Source: Caballeronia arationis (GTDB lineage: Bacteria > Pseudomonadota > Gammaproteobacteria > Burkholderiales > Burkholderiaceae). Taken from it: a DNA stretch of 64,000 bases. This document shows, piece by piece, positions 57,550-64,000 of the stretch. Numbering within the stretch: the stretch's first letter is position 1; the number at the start of each line of letters is the position of its first letter. The stretch is taken from positions 79,741-143,740 of the forward strand of contig NZ_FCOG02000011.1 of the NCBI RefSeq assembly GCF_001544975.2, in the 5' to 3' direction. The notes beneath the pieces are model-generated. The model searched no databases. It was not told where the DNA came from and worked only from the letters and a program-made list of their open reading frames with translations. Made by a program: the position numbers and the translations under genes.

Positions 57550-59577
57550 ATGAGACGCATCAGCGCGCGAACTCTGTTGGGCATGAGCACCGAATATCTT
57601 TGGACTGCTCTGCACGGCGATTTCATCTGTGTGTTCGATGACGGGGAAATTCAGACTAATCATCGGGAAGTTCTCTACAGCAGTTATGCGTGGGATCTCC
57701 TGCGCGACTATCCGCAGACGCCGATCCGGACGAAGCATCACGTCCGTGCCGTGCTCGGCGACAAGCGCCTCGGTTCGAACACGCACCTCGACTTGATCGC
57801 GAGCGTGGTCTGGGATGTGTACGACGTCTACGTGGGCGGCTACGCAGAAGACGGAACATGCGTTCCCCGTGCCGACGCGACCGTCACGCTCGACATGCTG
57901 GCCAAGCGGACATACGAGATCACGAACGAGATGTACAACGAACTCTCGTATCGACTCGAAGAATACGTGGTGTCGCTCGACATCACCGACTTCATCGACG
58001 TGCTCGACCATCCCAAGATCATCGAGGCGAAGAAGCCACTCTTCTCGGTGCCGCTGGACAAGGTGACCGACAAGATGCTCGAGGACAGCTACCAGGCGGT
58101 CGGTGCGGTCATCAAGGGCGGCGTCGAACTGAAGAAGAATCCGCTGGCGCTTGCAGCGCGTGCGGGCACGGTGAAGTTCGATCAGTTGCTGCAGTGCGTG
58201 TCCGCCCGCGGCCGCGTCACCGAGATCGACTCCAACGTCTTCGAGCTGCCGATTCTGCGCAGCTATACCGAAGGCTATCGCAACTTCCGCGACTCGCTCG
58301 TGGAATCGCGTTCTGCTGCGAAGTCGCTTATCTTCTCGAAGGCGCCGTTGCAGCAGGCCGAGTACTTCTCGCGCCGTCTTCAGCTGATGTCGATGAACGT
58401 GCAGCATCTGCACAAGGGCGACTGTGGATCGACGAAGTACGTGAAGTGGCCGATGCGCAAGTCCGATCTCGGACGCCTCGCCGGCAAGTTCTACCTGGAC
58501 GAAAAGGAGAACAAGCTCAAGATCATTCGGAAGAAGGACGACCACCTGATCGGCAAGACGGTTCGGCTGCGCTCGGTGATGCGGTGCGCGCATCCGGATC
58601 CGGTCGGCGTGTGTTCGACGTGCTTTGGTGAACTCGCCAACTCGGTGCCGGACTTCACGAACATCGGTCACATGTGCTGCATGTTGCTCACCGAGAAGTC
58701 GTCGCAATCGGTGCTGTCGGTCAAGCACTTGGACAGCTCGGCGTCGATCGAGGCGATCGTCCTGCGAGATGCGGACAAGCTGTACCTGAAGGTCGGAACG
58801 GACGACAACTCGTATCTCATGGCGGATCGGCTAAAGGACCTACCGGTGAAGCTCGTGATCGCGGCAGAGTCCGCGCCGAATCTGAACGACGTGAACGAGA
58901 TCGACGACCCCGACAACCTCAATATCGCGCGCTTCTCGGAGCTCGAGTACGTGGGGCTGCTGGTCGGCGAGTATGGAAAGGCGGAAGGTGTCGACATCCT
59001 GACGGCAGTGAGCGGTCGGAAGGCTTCGATGACGCATTCGCTCTTGCATCACATCCGTCGCGTCGGCTGGGATCTCGATACGGATACCGGCAACTACGTC
59101 ATCGATATGAGGGATTGGGACTGGTCGCTGCCGATTCTGGCACTGCCCCTCAAGCACTTCAACATGTCGGACCACTCGCGTGACATCGCGAAGATGTTGG
59201 AGTCGAGCGTCAAGATGATGCAAGACCGGGACAAGAACGTCAGGCCGGATGACGCCCTGATCGAACTGTACGACCTGGTCAACAGCAAGCTTGACGTGAA
59301 CCTCACGGTGCTTGATGTCGTTCTCTACGAAGCGATGATTGTTTCGGCGGAGGACGGCGACTACAGCTTGCCGAAGCCGTGGACTGATGAAGGTCTTGGC
59401 GTGATGTCGCTTTCGATGTTGTCTCGATCGCTGTCGGCGACGATGGCCTTCGAGGATCACCGCGAAGCCATCACCGATCCGATCAGCTTCATCAGTACCA
59501 ACCGGATGGATCACCCGTTTGACGTCGCGCTCTGTCCGCGCGAGGTCTTCGAACATCTGGAGCGTGTCGGCGCATAA
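57550..59577 (+). CDS. Non-virion RNA polymerase beta' C-terminal half (phiKZ gp74-like)
   Basis: 675 aa, AAGGAAG before ATG 57550. A second beta' zinc motif is seen near residue 345 as CAHPDPVGVCSTCFGELAN. Next comes IGHMCCMLLTEKSSQSVLSV and KHLDSSAS, the equivalent of GeavGiiAAQSigEPGTQLTMRTFH, which forms the trigger loop and bridge-helix neighbourhood. 53 bp after the beta C-half, so the two are co-expressed. Forms the secondary-channel side of the polymerase. C-terminus ends FEHLERVGA. Confidence 0.9.
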   Translation: MRRISARTLLGMSTEYLWTALHGDFICVFDDGEIQTNHREVLYSSYAWDLLRDYPQTPIRTKHHVRAVLGDKRLGSNTHLDLIASVVWDVYDVYVGGYAEDGTCVPRADATVTLDMLAKRTYEITNEMYNELSYRLEEYVVSLDITDFIDVLDHPKIIEAKKPLFSVPLDKVTDKMLEDSYQAVGAVIKGGVELKKNPLALAARAGTVKFDQLLQCVSARGRVTEIDSNVFELPILRSYTEGYRNFRDSLVESRSAAKSLIFSKAPLQQAEYFSRRLQLMSMNVQHLHKGDCGSTKYVKWPMRKSDLGRLAGKFYLDEKENKLKIIRKKDDHLIGKTVRLRSVMRCAHPDPVGVCSTCFGELANSVPDFTNIGHMCCMLLTEKSSQSVLSVKHLDSSASIEAIVLRDADKLYLKVGTDDNSYLMADRLKDLPVKLVIAAESAPNLNDVNEIDDPDNLNIARFSELEYVGLLVGEYGKAEGVDILTAVSGRKASMTHSLLHHIRRVGWDLDTDTGNYVIDMRDWDWSLPILALPLKHFNMSDHSRDIAKMLESSVKMMQDRDKNVRPDDALIELYDLVNSKLDVNLTVLDVVLYEAMIVSAEDGDYSLPKPWTDEGLGVMSLSMLSRSLSATMAFEDHREAITDPISFISTNRMDHPFDVALCPREVFEHLERVGA

Positions 59578-59590
59578 GCATCGTAGTGCG

Positions 59591-59634
59591 GGGGATCGCA
59601 ACCGTCCGCGCAATCCCCTTCCTCCGTTCTATGC
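59591..59634 (+). terminator. Hairpin after beta' C-half and TATG element
   Basis: GGGGAT (59591-59596) pairs with ATCCCC (59613-59618) with imperfect inner pairing; TTCCTCCGTTCTATGCAGG follows, carrying a TATG 10 bases before the helicase Shine-Dalgarno. Confidence 0.5.
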
Positions 59635-59643
59635 AGGTTGATT

Positions 59644-61170
59644 ATGGCTGAGCTTCTGATTCGTCTTCATTCGCATCACTTCGTTGTTAGCAGGGTGACG
59701 CCGCGCGCCATGCCCGCGGTGATCGGGTTCACCCGCCAATTCGTGCAGCCGCTTCGCACCAAGCCGAGTCCTTACTCGAAAAAGCCGCCGCCGAAGCCGG
59801 CCGTGTACGCGGCACATTGTGGTGATACCGGGGAGTATCGCTATCACATCAACGTCTTTAAAAAGTTTGAGGAGCATCTCGGTTTCCACAATCTCAAAGG
59901 GTCGCTGATCGAAGTCGAGCGTCCGGAACTTCCGGTTGTCCGCGAGGTGGAGCTTCCCATTTTTGAGAGGTGGGATCTGCGCGACTATCAGGATGAGGGC
60001 GTGGATTACGTGGTAAAACCCGATGGTTCGGTCTCGAAGTTGATCGAGTTCCAGACCGGTAAGGGCAAGGGCGTGACGTCGCTCTTCGCAGTATCGAAGA
60101 TGGGCCTCGCACCGGTCATCATCGTGAAACCCATGTATCTTGAGAAGTGGGTTGAAGAAATCCGCGACGTCTATGACATCGCGATCGAAGACCTGATGGT
60201 TATTCGCGGGAGCGAACACCTGATGGCGCTGCTTGAGATGGCAGTCGCTGGCGAGCTGGCGAGCAAGATCGTTTTGATCAGTAACAAGACGATTCAGAAC
60301 TGGCTCAAGCTGTACGAGCGCTATGGCGATCAGACGCTGGAGATGGGCTACGCGTGCCGCCCTTCCGAGTTGATGCAGACGCTGCGCTCGGGATTTCGCT
60401 TGATCGATGAAGTGCACCAGGACTTCCATCTGAACTTCAAGCTCGATCTCTACACGCACTGTCACCGTTCGCTTTCCCTGTCGGCAACCCTCGACAAGGA
60501 AGACGCGTTCATCAACCGCATGTACGAGATCGCGTATCCGACCCCCCACCGTCACAAGGGTCCGGCGTACGACCGATACACGAACGCAACAGCCCTCTTC
60601 TATCGGATCCAGCGGCCCGAGAGGATTCGTTGCAGGGAGAACGGTAACTACTCGAACCATGTGTACGAGAAGTACCTGATGAATAACCCGCAGGTCTGCT
60701 CGAGCTACCTGCATCTGATCGATCAGGTGTTGAGGGCGAAGTATCTCAGGAACTATCAGCCCACCGAGAAGGCAGTCATCTTCTGCGCGTCGATCGAGTT
60801 CTGCACGCTCGTGACGGAATTCATGCGCAAGCAGTATCCGCACATGGACGTGCGGCGATACGTTGAGGATGACCCGTTCGAGAACTGTATCGATGCGGAT
60901 ATTCGCGTGACGACGCCTCAGTCGGCGGGCACGGCAGTCGACATTCCGAATCTGACCACGAACATCATGTCTGTGGCGATCTCCAGTCAGCAGTCGATCC
61001 TGCAGATCTTCGGCCGTACGCGAAAGCTGAAGTCCGAGAAAACGCCTGAGTGCGTTTCGTTGTACTGCTCGGACGTCGATAAGCATGTGGAGTATCAGGG
61101 CAAGAATCAAGAATTGCTTCGGAATCGCGCCCTGAACTACTCGACAGTTTTCATTCCCAATGCATTGTGA
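59644..61170 (+). CDS. SF2 DNA/RNA helicase, UvsW-like (508 aa)
   Basis: ATG 59644 with CAGG upstream; TTG 59638 is less likely. Motifs in order: Q-like LRDYQDEG, Walker A FQTGKGKG (about 136-143), motif II LIDEVHQ (about residue 252-257, DEVH box), motif III SLSATLD, motif IV VIFCASIEFC and motif VI QIFGRTRKLKSEK. The layout is that of UvsW/RadD-type SF2 helicases used in branch migration and replication restart. The N-terminal about 100 residues are a phage-specific domain. Follows the RNAP operon, as a helicase does in phiKZ. Confidence 0.88.
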   Translation: MAELLIRLHSHHFVVSRVTPRAMPAVIGFTRQFVQPLRTKPSPYSKKPPPKPAVYAAHCGDTGEYRYHINVFKKFEEHLGFHNLKGSLIEVERPELPVVREVELPIFERWDLRDYQDEGVDYVVKPDGSVSKLIEFQTGKGKGVTSLFAVSKMGLAPVIIVKPMYLEKWVEEIRDVYDIAIEDLMVIRGSEHLMALLEMAVAGELASKIVLISNKTIQNWLKLYERYGDQTLEMGYACRPSELMQTLRSGFRLIDEVHQDFHLNFKLDLYTHCHRSLSLSATLDKEDAFINRMYEIAYPTPHRHKGPAYDRYTNATALFYRIQRPERIRCRENGNYSNHVYEKYLMNNPQVCSSYLHLIDQVLRAKYLRNYQPTEKAVIFCASIEFCTLVTEFMRKQYPHMDVRRYVEDDPFENCIDADIRVTTPQSAGTAVDIPNLTTNIMSVAISSQQSILQIFGRTRKLKSEKTPECVSLYCSDVDKHVEYQGKNQELLRNRALNYSTVFIPNAL

Positions 61171-61346
61171 AGCAAGGAGGTTTCATCAAGGATAGGTAGA
61201 AACAAAACAAGGATCGGCAACAACAAAAAACAATAAAGGACCATACGGGGATCGGGTCGCTCGCACCCGGTCGGTAGTAGCTTTTCTTTACGAGTATCCC
61301 TTGAACAGCAGCTGAAAAACAAAACAATAAACGAGGAATGTCAAGC

Positions 61347-61787
61347 ATGAATCGCGTTGTCATTAACCGCATCACCCCCGTCGGGACCGCTATCGTGGAA
61401 ATGTTGTATCTCATGTTCCAACATCAGGGGTCCCCCCGTGGCAACACGCATATCACTCAACACACCGAGCGAAACATGCGGGTCACGCGCTTAAAGATGT
61501 TCGTCGAGAAGCATCCGGGCGGCCGCCACTTCGGCTGCCGCAATGCCTGGATCTGCGAGACGGATCGCAATGTGTTCAGTGTCTATTTGACGGACTATGA
61601 GCAAACGACCGATCTCTTCAAGGACCACCAGTGCCTCGAAGATGGACTCGAATTCCTGACCGGATACGAGTACGAGTTGTCGGAACTGTATCAAGCCTGC
61701 CAGGACATCCAGAATTTCCTGGTCGAAGAAAAGCTGCCGATGCGCGGTACCCACCGCGTACCGGAGCTCGTGCAAAAGGCGGCATAA
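61347..61787 (+). CDS. Unknown small protein; start ambiguous (146 or 103 aa)
   Basis: GAGGA at 61333 suits ATG 61347 (MNRVVINRITPVGTAIVEML). However, an early-type motif (GCATATCACTCAAC, 61449-61462) lies inside this reading frame, 14 bp before ATG 61476 (MRVTRLKMFVEKHPGGRHFG). If that promoter is real the short form is made early, while the long form needs an upstream transcript. The body is alpha/beta with an acidic helix (ELSELYQACQDIQNFLVEEK). The 170-bp gap upstream is A-rich with no gene. Function unknown. Confidence 0.6.
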   Translation: MNRVVINRITPVGTAIVEMLYLMFQHQGSPRGNTHITQHTERNMRVTRLKMFVEKHPGGRHFGCRNAWICETDRNVFSVYLTDYEQTTDLFKDHQCLEDGLEFLTGYEYELSELYQACQDIQNFLVEEKLPMRGTHRVPELVQKAA

Positions 61788-61801
61788 CGCCGTGGTTGTC
61801 G

Positions 61802-61847
61802 CTGCCAGGGGGAAACCTCTGGCAGTTATGCCGTCTCTCTTTTTTTG
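61802..61847 (+). terminator. Terminator with GTTATGCCGTCT arm
   Basis: 10-bp stem 61802-61811 with 61816-61825 (one G-T), GAAA loop, then TTATGCCGTCTCTC and seven T. CGGCATAAC at the gene end (61783-61791) and GTTATGCCG (61825-61833) form an outer 9-bp inverted repeat. Confidence 0.9.
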
Positions 61848-61948
61848 CCGATCCTAAAAGGTTTCAGACCTATATGACGTCCCTGAACCACATGGAGTAT
61901 CTAAATGCTCCTGTGACGAATCTAACCATTCCTTCAGGGTCGTCAATC

Positions 61949-62290
61949 ATGAACCAAGAGAACAAGAACGTGTTGAAACACATCAAGCTTCATGGCGCAG
62001 AAATCGGCCATGTCTATAACTGCCAGTACGGCAACCCGGGCGAGCACACCTACGAAGAAAACATGCCTTCCGAAGTTCTGGATATAAAGAAGGACTCCTT
62101 CGGGCGGCCGGTCATGCTCGTCCGTAACCTCGCCAACAAAAGACACGTCGGCGTGGCGACGTTGGCTGACGATGGGATTCACGGTGCGGTTTATTGCACG
62201 CGCTCGAGGATCATCGGCCGTAAGATAAAGGGCGTGATGGACATCGACTGCCTCGCTGACGCTAAGCGATCGCTGGACTGGAATGCCTGA
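61949..62290 (+). CDS. Unknown small protein (113 aa)
   Basis: AGGG at 61936-61939 supports ATG 61949 (MNQENKNVLKHIKLHGAEIG). In-frame ATGs at 61874 and 61892 have no Shine-Dalgarno, and the former is part of CTATATGACG, a candidate TATG promoter. Compact alpha/beta with a basic C-terminus (RIIGRKIKGVMDIDCLADAK). Function unknown. First of four small plus-strand genes running to a strong terminator. Confidence 0.6.
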   Translation: MNQENKNVLKHIKLHGAEIGHVYNCQYGNPGEHTYEENMPSEVLDIKKDSFGRPVMLVRNLANKRHVGVATLADDGIHGAVYCTRSRIIGRKIKGVMDIDCLADAKRSLDWNA

Positions 62291-62336
62291 TTATTATCAT
62301 TGAACCAAGTTTCTACGACTTAGCGAGGACAGCACA

Positions 62337-62825
62337 ATGCACAAGAGATCCCCTGAACAAATCGACGCTACCGCTGAAGCACTTCGCTCGGAGCTTGCCG
62401 CAAAGATCGAAAAGTACGGCTACACGCAACTCGTCATCTTCCCCACGGAGGACGATCCCGACGTCGTGAAGTTCATGTACACCATCGGCCTGACCAAGAA
62501 GGGCTTGCCCGAAATTCTGGTCTCCGGGAACGTGACCAATCAGGGCGCGATGGACATGATCGCCAGTGTCGTAAGCGAACTCGAGCGCAACAACGGTCAA
62601 ATTAAGCTGGGCGTCCGTGACGACCTCTTCAGCGTCCGTGTCGATCTGCGTGATGTCACCAGCCCGGTCGCCCGCGATGAGTACGCCTGCCAAGCCGTCA
62701 CGATGTATGGCGAGCACGTGCGCGTCCTTCAGGTGGTGTGGGCTGACCTCAATAATGTCCTGCCTAACGAGGAAGGCTACGACTCGGCTAAGTGCGTGCA
62801 GGAGCTTTTACCGATGATCCACTAG
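62337..62825 (+). CDS. DUF4262-like protein (162 aa)
   Basis: CGAGGA before ATG 62337. After a helical N-terminus the chain reads MYTIGLTKKGLPEILVSGNV, the YTIGL...G.PEl.v.g signature of the DUF4262 family found in bacteria and phages. Downstream strands (IKLGVRDDLFSVRVDLRDVT; VTMYGEHVRVLQVVWADLNN) fit the family core. Function of the family is unknown; it often sits among phage accessory genes. Its Asp/Glu-rich loops do not give an obvious active site. Confidence 0.75.
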   Translation: MHKRSPEQIDATAEALRSELAAKIEKYGYTQLVIFPTEDDPDVVKFMYTIGLTKKGLPEILVSGNVTNQGAMDMIASVVSELERNNGQIKLGVRDDLFSVRVDLRDVTSPVARDEYACQAVTMYGEHVRVLQVVWADLNNVLPNEEGYDSAKCVQELLPMIH

Positions 62826-62891
62826 AACGCGTCCGGTGGATCAGTCATTAGTAGCATTTGCGAGTACGGCTCAACCTGAGAGAGTAAAATC

Positions 62892-63212
62892 ATGCGTGAA
62901 AAGCGGTTCAGCGCTACACAGCGCACCGTGTTGAACATGCTGCTTCTGGATCCACCGACCTGCGCGGCTGAGATCAAAGCAGCTGCTGAGTATCTGTCGG
63001 TACTCACGGATTACATCAAGGAACAAACCGAAGTCTACAAACGTGTCTGGTCTGAGAAAGATCTCTCACTCGTCGAGGATCTGTCGGAGTCGTTGATCTC
63101 AACGGCATCGCAAAGCTCCAAGCGAGATCAGCGCGACCTTCTCTTTACCACGACACAGCTCGCATTCATCCATCCGTCTCTCGTTGCCTGCATGGGCGAT
63201 GAAATCAAATAA
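62892..63212 (+). CDS. Small helical protein (106 aa)
   Basis: Starts MREKRFSATQRTVLNMLLLD after GAGAGTAAAATC (weak Shine-Dalgarno). All-helical prediction with a proline break (DPPTCAAEIKAAAEYLSVLT) and an acidic helix (EKDLSLVEDLSESLISTASQ). Followed 12 bp later by the 63225 gene. Function unknown. Confidence 0.6.
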   Translation: MREKRFSATQRTVLNMLLLDPPTCAAEIKAAAEYLSVLTDYIKEQTEVYKRVWSEKDLSLVEDLSESLISTASQSSKRDQRDLLFTTTQLAFIHPSLVACMGDEIK

Positions 63213-63224
63213 GGTACAGGTAAC

Positions 63225-63755
63225 ATGGGCCATTCTTCATTTGGCGAGGACAGCCTCGCCGCAAACCAACGCGCCTTCGTTGAACTCCGCGATTGTCTCG
63301 CTGAAAAGACGACGGACGTGAAAGGTGTCGTACTCGTGCCATCCGTTTCAGTCGCTCGTATCGATAACGTGAAAGCGACAGCCAAGCAGATTCTGTTGGT
63401 CGCCAGTTACTTGAAACTCAAGGTCTGGTCCGGTCTCATGGCCTGTTGCTTGATCAACGGTGTGCTGCCCGTCGAAGGTAGTCTCGATCTGGTGGATGAA
63501 CTCACCACGTTCGACGGCCGTAAGATCTCCATCGGCAGCACGGCCGCTCATCGCATCCGTAGCGATCTGCGCGAGTGGCGGACGTCCGAACGCAACGTCG
63601 GACTGATCGACCCTATCTCCTTCTTCGCGTGGTGCGAAGAGGAGGACATCGATACCAACTACGTGCGGCTCTTCCGCGAAGTCGCGGGGTGTGGCACCGG
63701 CAAGATGATCGGCATCCTTCCGCTCGCGGAGGTTGTTCGATATAGCTTCAACTGA
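63225..63755 (+). CDS. Unknown protein (176 aa)
   Basis: AAGGTACAGGTAAC precedes ATG 63225. Mixed alpha/beta (TTDVKGVVLVPSVSVARIDN; GRKISIGSTAAHRIRSDLRE) with an acidic cluster near the end (FFAWCEEEDIDTNYVRLFRE). Same transcript as the preceding gene and ended by a strong terminator. No recognised motif. Confidence 0.6.
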   Translation: MGHSSFGEDSLAANQRAFVELRDCLAEKTTDVKGVVLVPSVSVARIDNVKATAKQILLVASYLKLKVWSGLMACCLINGVLPVEGSLDLVDELTTFDGRKISIGSTAAHRIRSDLREWRTSERNVGLIDPISFFAWCEEEDIDTNYVRLFREVAGCGTGKMIGILPLAEVVRYSFN

Positions 63756-63776
63756 TCCCCTCCCCTCTTCCGTCAC

Positions 63777-63810
63777 AACGGCCTGGTTTTTCCCAGGCCG
63801 TTTTTTTTTT
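63777..63810 (+). terminator. Strong intrinsic terminator
   Basis: AACGGCCTGG (63777-63786) pairs perfectly with CCAGGCCGTT (63793-63802); ten T at 63801-63810. Confidence 0.95.
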
Positions 63811-63930
63811 GCTTTCTTGTCTAAAGATTTCCTCCACTCCGCCGATAATTCGTTTCGGAATCGGCGGCCTCCGACTGCTGTCTTCCCTGCCACTCTGGGC
63901 AAACGTTTTCAAATAGAAAGGAACTCAAGA

Positions 63931-64000
63931 GTGCCGAGTTCGGCACAGTCTTGGGGTTATGTGGCCAGTCGGAACATCTCGAAGGTGTCAGGGTCCTGCC
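63931..64000 (+). CDS. Start of a further gene (3' partial)
   Basis: GTG 63931 follows AAAGGAA at 63917-63923 at good spacing after a clear terminator and a 120-bp promoter-sized gap. The first 23 codons read MPSSAQSWGYVASRNISKVS, Ser-rich and too short to classify. The frame is open at the window edge. Confidence 0.45.
   Translation, partial: MPSSAQSWGYVASRNISKVSGSC

Noticed and set aside
1..64000. CRISPR array, insertion sequence, integrase or attachment site
   Set aside because: No regularly spaced direct repeats, no transposase or recombinase motif, and no flanking direct repeat pair were seen; the only mobile elements supported are the two homing endonuclease genes.

Overview
The window is part of the genome of a nucleus-forming jumbo phage of the phiKZ type (Chimalliviridae-like). 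It carries the hallmark set: a tubulin-like PhuZ GTPase (25155-26162), a probable chimallin phage-nucleus shell protein (40072-42039), and fragments of two multi-subunit RNA polymerases. It also has a phiKZ-style contractile tail module and a large terminase. Coding DNA is GC-rich, genes are tightly packed with Shine-Dalgarno sites, and there is no integration or lysogeny module. The host is not identifiable; a Gram-negative proteobacterium is an inference from base composition and phage type.

Layout. 1-4.1 kb: end of a virion RNA polymerase beta fragment, two conserved unknown genes, a prohead protease and a zinc-ribbon ORF broken by TGA. 4.1-7.6 kb: small early or accessory genes and a GIY-YIG homing endonuclease fused in frame to a DUF488-like gene. 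7.7-18.7 kb: tail tube and sheath (minus strand), three large virion proteins and TerL (plus strand). 18.8-25 kb: a membrane protein, structural or unknown minus-strand genes, and a histone-H1-like/HTH protein. 25-28 kb: phuZ, an acyl carrier protein gene and two long noncoding tracts full of hairpins. 28-31.8 kb: a tandem run of small, partly paralogous genes. 32-39.2 kb: an orphan exported protein, a possible small RNA, a family-B DNA polymerase polypeptide, and small genes. 40-61 kb: chimallin, the non-virion RNA polymerase subunits (beta' N half, a fifth subunit like phiKZ gp68, beta C half, beta' C half), an SbcD/gp47-like nuclease, an SSB/ChmC-like protein, an HNH-type homing endonuclease and an SF2 helicase. 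61-64 kb: small unknown genes, a DUF4262 protein and the start of one further gene.

Regulation. A repeated motif, consensus near (C/G)ATATATCACYACYCTGA, lies upstream of phuZ, chmA, the beta' N half, the gp68-like subunit, the beta C half and the 4229 gene. These are the genes expected to be early, so it is probably the early promoter read by the virion RNA polymerase. Many gene ends carry strong hairpins whose outer arms read GGCATAA...TTATGCC, often followed by a T run. The TATG they carry resembles the short late-promoter core reported for phiKZ, so they may be combined terminator/late-promoter elements.

The logic is that of phiKZ. Injected virion RNA polymerase reads early genes, which make the nucleus shell, the PhuZ spindle and the non-virion polymerase. 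The latter then transcribes late structural genes from inside the nucleus. Calls rest on motifs visible in the translations, gene order and recalled family knowledge; no database search was run.
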